Origin: Anaerolineaceae bacterium
GTDB lineage: Bacteria; Chloroflexota; Anaerolineae; Anaerolineales; Villigracilaceae
DNA: 64,000 bases
Reading direction: 5' to 3'
Assembly (NCBI GenBank): GCA_003598975.1
Contig: QZIJ01000019.1
Coordinates: forward strand, 1 to 64,000
Shown: positions 57,708 through 64,000 of the stretch, piece after piece
Layout of the letters: every line of letters starts with the position of its first letter
How positions within the stretch are numbered: the stretch's first letter is position 1
Made by a program: the position numbers and the translations under genes
The notes under the pieces: model-generated
What the model was told of the DNA's origin: nothing
Seen by the model: only the letters and a program-made list of their open reading frames with translations
The model's database searches: none

Positions 57708-58759
57708 AAACCACCCTTTTCCGCCAGCACGGCGGTCCCGAAGTCCTCGAATACACCGATTTCCCCACGCCTGAACCCAAACCTGGCGAGGCGCTTGTAC
57801 GCGTGCGCGCCGCGGCCCTCAACCGCATGGATGTGATGGTCCGCAACGGCTGGCCTGGGCTCAAACTCGAACTCCCCCACATCAACGGCGCGGATGGTGC
57901 GGGTGAAATTGCTGCCTTTGGCCCCACCGATGATCGAGTAGGCGGTACTCCGCTGTATCGAGACCTAGGGATAGGGTCAAGAGTCGCCATCAACGCCAAC
58001 CTTGGCTGTGGACAATGCGACTACTGTCTCAGCGGTTGGGACAACATGTGCCGCAACTGGCATCTGCTCGGCGAGACGGTGCGCGGCACCTACGCGGAAT
58101 ATATCTGCCTGCCCATTCGCCAACTCTACAAACTGCCCGATGACTTTGACTTCCACCAAGCCGCGGCCGCCACACTCGTCTACCAGACCGCGTGGCATTC
58201 GCTCATCACCCGCGGACAATTGAAAGCAGGCGAGACCGTCCTTGTTGTCGGTGCGGGAGGCGGAGTCAACACAGCCAGCATCCAGGTGGCGAAATTCGCG
58301 GGCGCGCAGGTGGTGGTGGTCGGTTCGAACGCGGACAAACTCGCGCAAGCCGAATCCATCGGCGCGGATATTCTGGTGGATCGCTCGAAAGACGAAAACT
58401 GGTCGAAAGCCGTTTTCAATGCCACCAACAAACTCGGCGTGGACGTGGTCGTGGACAACATCGGCACGACCTTCATGCAATCGCTCAGCTGTCTCAAAAA
58501 AGGCGGACGCCTTCTCACCGTCGGCAACAGCGCCGCGCCGCGTTTCGAGATCGACAACCGCTTCGTCTTCGCCAAACATCTCTCCATCATCGGCTCCACG
58601 ATGAGTCATCTCAAAGATTTTTCCACGGTCATGGATTTGGTCGTGTCGGGCAAACTCCAGCCCGTGATCGATCAAACCTTCCCACTCAAAGATGCCGCCG
58701 CTGCACAGGAGCGTTTGTGGAAGGGCGAGAATTTTGGGAAGGTCACATTGGAGTGCTAA
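57704..58759 (+). CDS. Zinc-dependent alcohol dehydrogenase / quinone-oxidoreductase-like protein
   Basis: The 351-residue MDR-family protein has an N-terminal GroES-like domain with the structural-zinc cluster CGQCDYCLSGWDNMC. The NAD(P)-binding Rossmann motif is VLVVGAGGGVNTASIQVAKFAGA, followed by VGSNADKLAQAESIGAD. The start ATG overlaps the methyltransferase stop (ATGA); the longer open frame upstream is a shadow of the methyltransferase. The substrate is unknown; it may be unrelated to the glycan genes or may reduce a sugar or lipid carbonyl. Confidence 0.88.
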   Translation: MKTTLFRQHGGPEVLEYTDFPTPEPKPGEALVRVRAAALNRMDVMVRNGWPGLKLELPHINGADGAGEIAAFGPTDDRVGGTPLYRDLGIGSRVAINANLGCGQCDYCLSGWDNMCRNWHLLGETVRGTYAEYICLPIRQLYKLPDDFDFHQAAAATLVYQTAWHSLITRGQLKAGETVLVVGAGGGVNTASIQVAKFAGAQVVVVGSNADKLAQAESIGADILVDRSKDENWSKAVFNATNKLGVDVVVDNIGTTFMQSLSCLKKGGRLLTVGNSAAPRFEIDNRFVFAKHLSIIGSTMSHLKDFSTVMDLVVSGKLQPVIDQTFPLKDAAAAQERLWKGENFGKVTLEC

Positions 58760-58763
58760 AGCA

Positions 58764-58891
58764 CGTACACAGGTAGACAAGTACACAAGTACACACGTAC
58801 ACAGGTTTGTAACTTGTATCCTGTAACCCGCAACTCGCATCTCCTAATTCGCATCCCACTGCACCACTGAACACTGATTACTGATAACTGC
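58764..58891. repeat. Tandem-like low-complexity intergenic repeat
   Basis: The gap is filled by loosely repeated units: GTACACAGGTAGACAAGTACACAA and variants, then CTTGTATCCTGTAACCCGC, and ACTGATTACTGATAACTG up to the next ATG. No ribosome-binding site or promoter stands out. Confidence 0.65.
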
Positions 58892-60877
58892 ATGTCACCC
58901 CGCTTCTCTCGCACTTTCGAACTCTCCCTCGTCGCCGTCATCATGGCGATCTATCTTTACGCGGCCTTTTCCGAAGCGCACAACTTCGTGGAATGGTTTA
59001 TCCGTGATGATGCCTATTATTATTTCAAAGTGGCGCAAAATATCAGCGAGGGATATGGCTCCACCATGGATGGGATCAACCTCTCCAACGGCTACCATCC
59101 GCTTTGGATGTTGGTTTGCATCCCCATCTTCTCGCTCGCCCGCTTCGACCTGATCCTGCCCCTGCGCGTCCTTGTCATCGTTTCTGGCCTCATCAGCGCG
59201 GGGACGGGCGTATTGCTCTTCCGCCTCGTCAAGCGGACTCTGTCCACGCCTGCCGCCATCCTCGCCGCGGTGTATTGGGTCTTCGATTACTCCATCCATT
59301 ACAACGTGACAATGTTCGGCCTCGAGACGGGTCTCACCGCATTGGCTATGACCGCGTTCCTGCTGGCACTCTCCAATCTCAAAGCGGATTCTTCCCTCTC
59401 TTCGCGTCAACTTTTGACCCTCGCCCTGCTCGCGGTTGCGATGACATTCTCCCGCCTCGACACGGTCTTCCTCGCGTTCCTCGCGGGCGCGTGGATTCTG
59501 CTACGCGACACAGCCATGCGGACGCGCCTCATCCTCGACACAGGAATCATCGTCTTCGCGGCGTTCGTCAGTGTGGCGATGCGCGCGGGACTGCCAGAAT
59601 ACTTCGCGTACGCGCGTTCCGCCGTCCTCTTTGCCGCGCTGGGACTGGCGGTCCAAATTCCAATTTTCTACTTCTTCGGCTTCTACCAATCCACCACCAA
59701 AATTACGAATTACGTTTTACGTTTTATTTTTGCATCCCTGCTCGGCTCAGGCATCGTCGCGTCCCTGATGATCGGCCTGTTGACCAGCGGCGCGCTGTCG
59801 GGTCTGCCGCGCAGCGCATTGGCTATTTACACAATATTTGTTCTCCTTATGACAAGCGTCATCCGCATGGCGACGCGCAGTCGCCTGGAAAAGTCCCCAT
59901 TGGATTGGAAGAACATTGTTCGAGAGGGAGTCCAATATTACGGCATTCTCGGCGGCGCACTGATCGCGTACATGCTGTTCAACAAGTGGATGTTCGGGAC
60001 GTTCATGCCCGTGAGCGGACAGGTGAAAGCCTGGTGGGGTTCCCTGCAAGGGACAACCTATGGCACCCCGATCGCGTCGCTGGCGGGTTTCCTTGGACTG
60101 GAGCGCGCCGAGGGACTGAATGCTTGGGGACCCGTGGTGGATTTGATCTACAAGTTTGCAAAAGCGCTGGGACTCAATATTTGGATCGCACTTAGCCTGC
60201 TGCTTACCGCCGCGGCGATGATTCTTTTCTCCCGCCCGCATCGAAGCAGGCGCGCCGCCATTTCAATGGGTCTGCCGCTTCTATTCACCGCCTCGCTCCT
60301 GCAAATGTTTTTTTACAACGGACAAGGCTACGCAGGCTCGAAAGACTGGTACTGGGTGAGCCAGATGCTCCTGTTTACATTGCTCGGCGCGTTGATGTTC
60401 GATTTACTTTCGCGGCCAGTCCGACGGCTTTCCGCAGGAAATCTCAAAGGGACAAGTATCGTCTGGGGCATCACGACTCTTCTCGCCGCCCTCTATCTTG
60501 TCACTTTCGTCACCGTCATCGTCCGCCGCATGCCATACGGGACTCAGCGCGCGGGACAACCCTATCTCGACGCCGCGTCCTTTCTCGAAGCTAACACGGA
60601 GGAGGGCGCGCTCATCGGCATGACGGGCGGCGGGAATGTGGCTTACTTCATCGAAGGCCGCACCATCGTCAACATGGACGGTCTGATCAACAGTTACGAT
60701 TATTTCCTCGCCCTGCGCGCGAGCCGCGCCGACGAATATCTCGCGGGCATCGGACTTGACTACATCTTCTCGAATCCCGACATTTTGCAGAACGCCCCGT
60801 ATAATGGGCAATTCGAAGAGTGGTCGTTGAAAGTATCGGAGTTTGGAAAAAAAGATCTTCTGAAATACAATCCATAA
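58892..60877 (+). CDS. GT39-like membrane protein
   Basis: The 661-residue protein has about thirteen helices. The first loop FIRDDAYYYFKVAQNISEGYGSTMDGINLSNGYHPLW has the acidic pair (DD) and the NGYHPLW signature of a GT39-related group. A final soluble stretch (about 560-661) includes LIGMTGGGNVAYFIEGRTIVNMDGLINSYDYF. The segment KITNYVLRFIF (encoded at about 59697-59735) is an AT-rich repeat-like run inside the gene. It probably transfers sugars outside the membrane from a lipid carrier made by the DPM1-like enzyme. Confidence 0.8.
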   Translation: MSPRFSRTFELSLVAVIMAIYLYAAFSEAHNFVEWFIRDDAYYYFKVAQNISEGYGSTMDGINLSNGYHPLWMLVCIPIFSLARFDLILPLRVLVIVSGLISAGTGVLLFRLVKRTLSTPAAILAAVYWVFDYSIHYNVTMFGLETGLTALAMTAFLLALSNLKADSSLSSRQLLTLALLAVAMTFSRLDTVFLAFLAGAWILLRDTAMRTRLILDTGIIVFAAFVSVAMRAGLPEYFAYARSAVLFAALGLAVQIPIFYFFGFYQSTTKITNYVLRFIFASLLGSGIVASLMIGLLTSGALSGLPRSALAIYTIFVLLMTSVIRMATRSRLEKSPLDWKNIVREGVQYYGILGGALIAYMLFNKWMFGTFMPVSGQVKAWWGSLQGTTYGTPIASLAGFLGLERAEGLNAWGPVVDLIYKFAKALGLNIWIALSLLLTAAAMILFSRPHRSRRAAISMGLPLLFTASLLQMFFYNGQGYAGSKDWYWVSQMLLFTLLGALMFDLLSRPVRRLSAGNLKGTSIVWGITTLLAALYLVTFVTVIVRRMPYGTQRAGQPYLDAASFLEANTEEGALIGMTGGGNVAYFIEGRTIVNMDGLINSYDYFLALRASRADEYLAGIGLDYIFSNPDILQNAPYNGQFEEWSLKVSEFGKKDLLKYNP

Positions 60878-60955
60878 CCCCTCACCCAAACCCTCTCCCA
60901 AAGAGAGAGGGAACTCCCTTCCTCCCCTCGGGGAAAGGGTCGGGGAAGAGGGCAA
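60877..60955. repeat. C/G-rich dispersed hairpin repeat
   Basis: CCCCTCACCCAAACCCTCTCCC runs into GAGAGAGGGAAC and then CCCTCGGGGAAAGGGTCGG. It is a longer member of the family at 19551-19586, placed right after the GT39-like stop codon. Confidence 0.65.
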
Positions 60956-60983
60956 ACTTCGCCAAGCCATTTTAGAGGAGCAC

Positions 60984-61694
60984 ATGAAAATCACGTACAC
61001 CACCATTCTTTCCATCTTTCTTTTAACCGCCTGCCTCAGCCAACCCTCCACGCCGCAGGTTGTCCCTCCCACCGCGCCACCCGCTGCCACAAACGCGCCA
61101 ACCGAAGCGCCGACCTTCACCCCCATCCCCACCTTCACCGAAACGTCCGCTCCCACCGCCACGCCGCGCATCCAAATCAACGATGACGGAAAAACGGTCA
61201 TCTTCGATTTCACCGCGCAGTTGTGCGAAGCGAAATGGGTCAATGGCGCATACCCGCAACTGCTCCCCTGCCCAGGCGACCTCAACAACGTCGGCAAGGG
61301 ATACATCGGTCTCCTCAGCGGCTCAGACCAGAGCCTCGATCTCAACTTCCCGATGATCCTCGCCTTCCCCGCCTACGATAACGCGCTGGGTCTCTTTGGC
61401 CGCTATCCCAAATTCACGGTCGGCGCAAACGACGAATTCCGCGCCACGCTCACCTGTCGTTCCAGCGCGACCTGTTTCATTTCCTTTGCGCTGGGCTACT
61501 ACGACGCCAACAGCAAATACCACGAACCATTCCCCATGGAATATTACAAATACGACGTGGAACCGCCCATCAACTACGTTTGGCCGCTGGGCGAGCTGGC
61601 TGGTCAAACCGTCGAATTCGTCCTCGCCGTCCGCAACGAGGGCGACGCGCAACAAGCCTGGGCGCTTTGGATCTCCCCGCGCATCGTCCGATGA
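60984..61694 (+). CDS. Putative lipoprotein with Thr/Pro-rich linker
   Basis: The 236-residue protein has a signal peptide with lipobox LLTAC, then a Thr/Pro/Ala-rich linker (about 20-60), then a beta-rich domain of about 170 residues. That domain has four cysteines (AQLCEAKW, LLPCPGD, LTCRSS, ATCFIS) that could form two disulfides outside the cell. GAGGAG precedes the ATG. It is followed by an overlapping small membrane protein gene. No family was recognised. Confidence 0.8.
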   Translation: MKITYTTILSIFLLTACLSQPSTPQVVPPTAPPAATNAPTEAPTFTPIPTFTETSAPTATPRIQINDDGKTVIFDFTAQLCEAKWVNGAYPQLLPCPGDLNNVGKGYIGLLSGSDQSLDLNFPMILAFPAYDNALGLFGRYPKFTVGANDEFRATLTCRSSATCFISFALGYYDANSKYHEPFPMEYYKYDVEPPINYVWPLGELAGQTVEFVLAVRNEGDAQQAWALWISPRIVR

Positions 61695-62125
61695 AACGAC
61701 CCTTCGCTGTAACCACTTTACTGTTCCTGGTGTTATGCCTTACAGTCTGGAACGCCATCCGACTCTACGCGGCCATTGCAGATTGGGACGCGCTGACGGA
61801 ATTCGCGCCACGCCCCGGCCCTCTCTACATCTCCATCACCGCTTCGTTCTGGACCTTGAGCGGGGTTGTCCTATGGATGGCGCTTCGCCGCCGAAATCCT
61901 CGCTCCCGATCCTATTTCGCCATCTATGTTCTTGGCTACACGCTATGGTGGTGGGCAGACCGGCTTCTGCTCCAGATTACCAGTCCCAACTGGCCCTTCG
62001 CGGCAGGCCTGACGGTCTTCCTACTCGGCGTGATCACCCTCGATCTTTTCAACAAGAAAGCCACTTCCTATTTTCGTCAAAGAGAGACACATGAGCAAAC
62101 ACCCACGGATTCAAACCCTGCGTGA
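61691..62125 (+). CDS. Small four-helix membrane protein
   Basis: The 144-residue protein begins at an ATG overlapping the lipoprotein stop (ATGA). It has about four hydrophobic segments ([80 protein letters not shown]) and a polar C-terminal tail. The end overlaps the carboxylase gene by 35 bases. Function is unknown; coupling suggests it works with the lipoprotein. Confidence 0.78.
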   Translation: MKRPFAVTTLLFLVLCLTVWNAIRLYAAIADWDALTEFAPRPGPLYISITASFWTLSGVVLWMALRRRNPRSRSYFAIYVLGYTLWWWADRLLLQITSPNWPFAAGLTVFLLGVITLDLFNKKATSYFRQRETHEQTPTDSNPA

Positions 62126-63641
62126 ACGAAAAGCCCAATCCCATCTCGGCGGCGGGCAGGATCGCATCGAAGCGCAGCATAAAAAAGGCCGACTGACCGC
62201 CCGAGAACGCCTCGACCTCCTGCTTGATAAAGGCTCCTTCCGCGAGGTGGACAGTTTCGTTATCCACCGCACCAACGACTTCGGCCTTGACCAGCAAGTT
62301 TTCCCTGGTGACTCGGTCGTGACAGGCTGGGGCACCATCGAAGGCCGCCTCGTTTACGCCTTCTCGCAGGATTTCACCGTTCTCGGCGGGAGCCTCGGCG
62401 AAGTCCACGCGGAGAAGATCTGCAAAATCATGGACATGGCCATGAAGAACGGCGCACCCGTCATCGGGTTGAACGATTCGGGCGGGGCGCGCATCCAGGA
62501 GGGAGTCGTCTCGCTGGCAGGTTACGCGGACATCTTTCTGAAGAACACTCTCGCATCAGGCGTCATCCCGCAGATCTCGGCCATCATGGGACCTTGCGCG
62601 GGCGGCGCGGTCTACTCCCCCGCGCTGACCGATTTCATCTTCATGGTACGCGGCTCCTCTTACATGTTCGTGACGGGGCCCGACGTGGTCAAGACCGTCA
62701 CGCACGAGGAGGTTTCATTCGAGGATTTGGGCGGCGCGTCCATCCACTCGGAAAAATCGGGTGTGTGCCACGTGGCCGCGGATTCAGAGGCGGACACGTT
62801 ATATCTCATCCGCAAACTGCTTGGCTACCTGCCGCAGAACAACATGGAAGATCCGCCCTTTGTCGAGAGCGGCGACGATCCCCTGCGCATGGAGGAATCG
62901 CTGGACACGCTTATCCCTGACGATCCTGGCAAACCCTACGATATAAAGGATATCATCCGCGCGGTGGTGGACAGCGGACAGTTCTTCGAGATCCACGAAT
63001 ATTTTGCACAAAATATCGTGGTGGGTTTCGCGCGCCTGGGCGGGCATTCGGTGGGAATCGTGGCAAATCAGCCCGCGGTCCTGGCGGGGGTGCTGGACAT
63101 CGACGCGTCGGAGAAGGGAGCGCGCTTCGTCCGTGTCTGCGACGCGTTCAACATCCCGATTGTCACGTTCGAAGATGTGCCTGGCTTCCTCCCAGGAACG
63201 GTTCAGGAACACGGCGGCATCATCCGCTCGGGCGCGAAACTGCTTTACGCCTATTGCGAAGCAACCGTCCCGAAATTAACCATCATCACGCGCAAGGCGT
63301 ACGGCGGCGCGTATGACGTGATGTCGAGCAAGCACATCCGCGGCGATTACAACGCGGCCTGGCCTTCCGCCGAACTGGCCGTAATGGGACCCGCAGGAGC
63401 GGTCAACATTATCTTCCGCAAGGAATTGGAAAAGGCGGAAGACCCCATTAAGCGTAAAGCGGAACTGGTGGCCGAATATCGCGAGAAATTTGCCAACCCT
63501 TATATTGCCGCGCAACGCGGCTATCTAGACGATGTGATCGAGCCGAAGGAGACGCGCCCGCGCTTGATCAACGCACTCGAGATGTTGAGCAACAAACGCG
63601 ACGCCAACCCTGCGAAGAAGCATGGGAATATTCCTCTGTAA
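62091..63641 (+). CDS. Acyl-CoA carboxylase beta subunit (carboxyltransferase)
   Basis: The 516-residue protein transfers carboxyl groups from carboxybiotin to an acyl-CoA such as propionyl-CoA. It has the two crotonase-fold halves: [40 protein letters not shown] and [18 protein letters not shown] in the first; [29 protein letters not shown] and [13 protein letters not shown] in the second. It resembles PccB and MccB-type enzymes. The biotin carboxylase gene follows, so the two form one complex. With the two acyl-CoA dehydrogenases it points to odd-chain or branched-chain acyl-CoA catabolism, or to malonyl/methylmalonyl-CoA supply. Confidence 0.93.
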   Translation: MSKHPRIQTLRERKAQSHLGGGQDRIEAQHKKGRLTARERLDLLLDKGSFREVDSFVIHRTNDFGLDQQVFPGDSVVTGWGTIEGRLVYAFSQDFTVLGGSLGEVHAEKICKIMDMAMKNGAPVIGLNDSGGARIQEGVVSLAGYADIFLKNTLASGVIPQISAIMGPCAGGAVYSPALTDFIFMVRGSSYMFVTGPDVVKTVTHEEVSFEDLGGASIHSEKSGVCHVAADSEADTLYLIRKLLGYLPQNNMEDPPFVESGDDPLRMEESLDTLIPDDPGKPYDIKDIIRAVVDSGQFFEIHEYFAQNIVVGFARLGGHSVGIVANQPAVLAGVLDIDASEKGARFVRVCDAFNIPIVTFEDVPGFLPGTVQEHGGIIRSGAKLLYAYCEATVPKLTIITRKAYGGAYDVMSSKHIRGDYNAAWPSAELAVMGPAGAVNIIFRKELEKAEDPIKRKAELVAEYREKFANPYIAAQRGYLDDVIEPKETRPRLINALEMLSNKRDANPAKKHGNIPL

Positions 63642-63642
63642 T

Positions 63643-63690
63643 TGTAGGGACAGGGTCTCCCTGCCTTGGGCGAGATGACCTCGCCCCTAC
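63643..63690. repeat. Dispersed palindromic repeat
   Basis: GTAGGGACAGGGTCTCCCTG leads into GGGCGAG (63668-63674) and CTCGCCC (63680-63686), then CTAC. It fills the gap between the carboxylase beta and biotin carboxylase genes. Confidence 0.65.
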
Positions 63691-63705
63691 CACAGACGAG
63701 GTTTT

Positions 63706-64000
63706 ATGGTCAACAAAGTTTTAGTAGCAAACCGAGGCGAGATCGCCGTGCGAATTATCCGCGCTTGTCGCGAATTGGGCGTGGAAACGGTGGCGGTGTA
63801 TTCCGAGGCGGATCGCCAGGCACTGCACGTCCGTTATGCAGACGAGGCCTATCTGCTCGGCCCCGCGCCTTCGCGCGAATCGTACCTGCGCCTCGACAAG
63901 ATCATGGATATTGTCCGCAAATCGGGTGCGGATGCGGTGCATCCTGGCTACGGCTTCCTAGCTGAGCGTGAGGATTTCGCACAAGCCTGCGCGGACGATG
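63706..64000 (+). CDS. Biotin carboxylase subunit of acyl-CoA carboxylase (N-terminal part)
   Basis: The frame is open to the edge of the window, so only 98 residues are seen. They begin [34 protein letters not shown] and continue through [15 protein letters not shown] and [13 protein letters not shown]. These are the biotin carboxylase N-terminal domain motifs of AccC/PccA proteins. The gene lies 64 bases after the beta subunit, with a repeat in the gap. Whether it carries the biotin carrier domain at its C-terminus cannot be seen. Confidence 0.92.
   Translation, partial: MVNKVLVANRGEIAVRIIRACRELGVETVAVYSEADRQALHVRYADEAYLLGPAPSRESYLRLDKIMDIVRKSGADAVHPGYGFLAEREDFAQACADD

Noticed and set aside
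58760-58891. CRISPR array
   Set aside because: Units are degenerate, short and lack regular unique spacers, and no cas genes are present.

Overview
The window looks like part of a chromosome from an uncultured Chloroflexota bacterium, most likely class Anaerolineae. This is inferred from gene content, not from a marker-gene tree. The grounds are threonine/proline-rich lipoproteins with lipobox signals, an NBR1-type Ig lipoprotein, several Tat-exported enzymes, many GT39/GT87-type membrane glycosyltransferases, multihaem cytochromes anchored as in a single-membrane cell, and many small dispersed palindromic repeats. No prophage, CRISPR array or rRNA was seen. One tRNA gene is present.

Layout. 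1-5.4 kb: a type III restriction-modification locus with a 5'-truncated mod, a small unknown gene and an apparently intact res, scarred by repeats and by a partial duplication of the res start. 5.4-9.3 kb: a lipoprotein and mutS. 9.3-16.9 kb (minus strand): seven tightly packed genes containing three successive pairs of a five-helix membrane protein and a Tat-exported alkaline-phosphatase-superfamily (sulfatase-like) enzyme, followed by a GT87-like membrane protein. 16.9-19.3 kb: a membrane pyrophosphatase. 19.5-22.6 kb: tRNA-Leu, trigger factor, ClpP and a HAD phosphatase. 22.7-24.6 kb: an NBR1-domain lipoprotein, then a SufR-like regulator next to a MIP18-family Fe-S assembly protein.

24.8-36.6 kb is a respiratory island. 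It begins with a decahaem lipoprotein and a NapC/NrfH-like membrane multihaem cytochrome. After two regulators (XRE-cupin and ArsR) comes a sulfur-type operon: an octaheme cytochrome of the tetrathionate reductase (OTR) family, a heptahaem c / cytochrome b fusion, two YeeE/YedE sulfur-transport proteins (the second fused to a rhodanese-like domain and ending in a SoxY-like GGGCG tail), and a small unknown protein. 36.6-45.5 kb: a soluble-adenylyl-cyclase-like giant protein, an amidohydrolase, a YwiC-like protein, tandem DUF2007 proteins, and a cytochrome bc-type complex made of a cytochrome c-cytochrome b fusion plus a Rieske protein. 45.6-52.9 kb: two acyl-CoA dehydrogenases flank ComEA, GNAT, CPBP, GT39, SET-domain and DUF4870 genes. 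52.9-60.9 kb: a surface-glycan type cluster (membrane glycosyltransferases, a DPM1-like GT2, a methyltransferase, an oxidoreductase). 61-64 kb: a lipoprotein, a small membrane protein, and acyl-CoA carboxylase beta followed by the start of the biotin carboxylase subunit.

Together these suggest a heterotroph that degrades acyl-CoAs and may respire through quinol-linked multihaem cytochromes and sulfur oxyanions, with pyrophosphate-driven ion pumping. The least explained parts are the triple membrane-protein/phosphatase-fold array, the sulfur operon with its sulfur-carrier-like tail, and the repeats that have entered coding sequences in frame.
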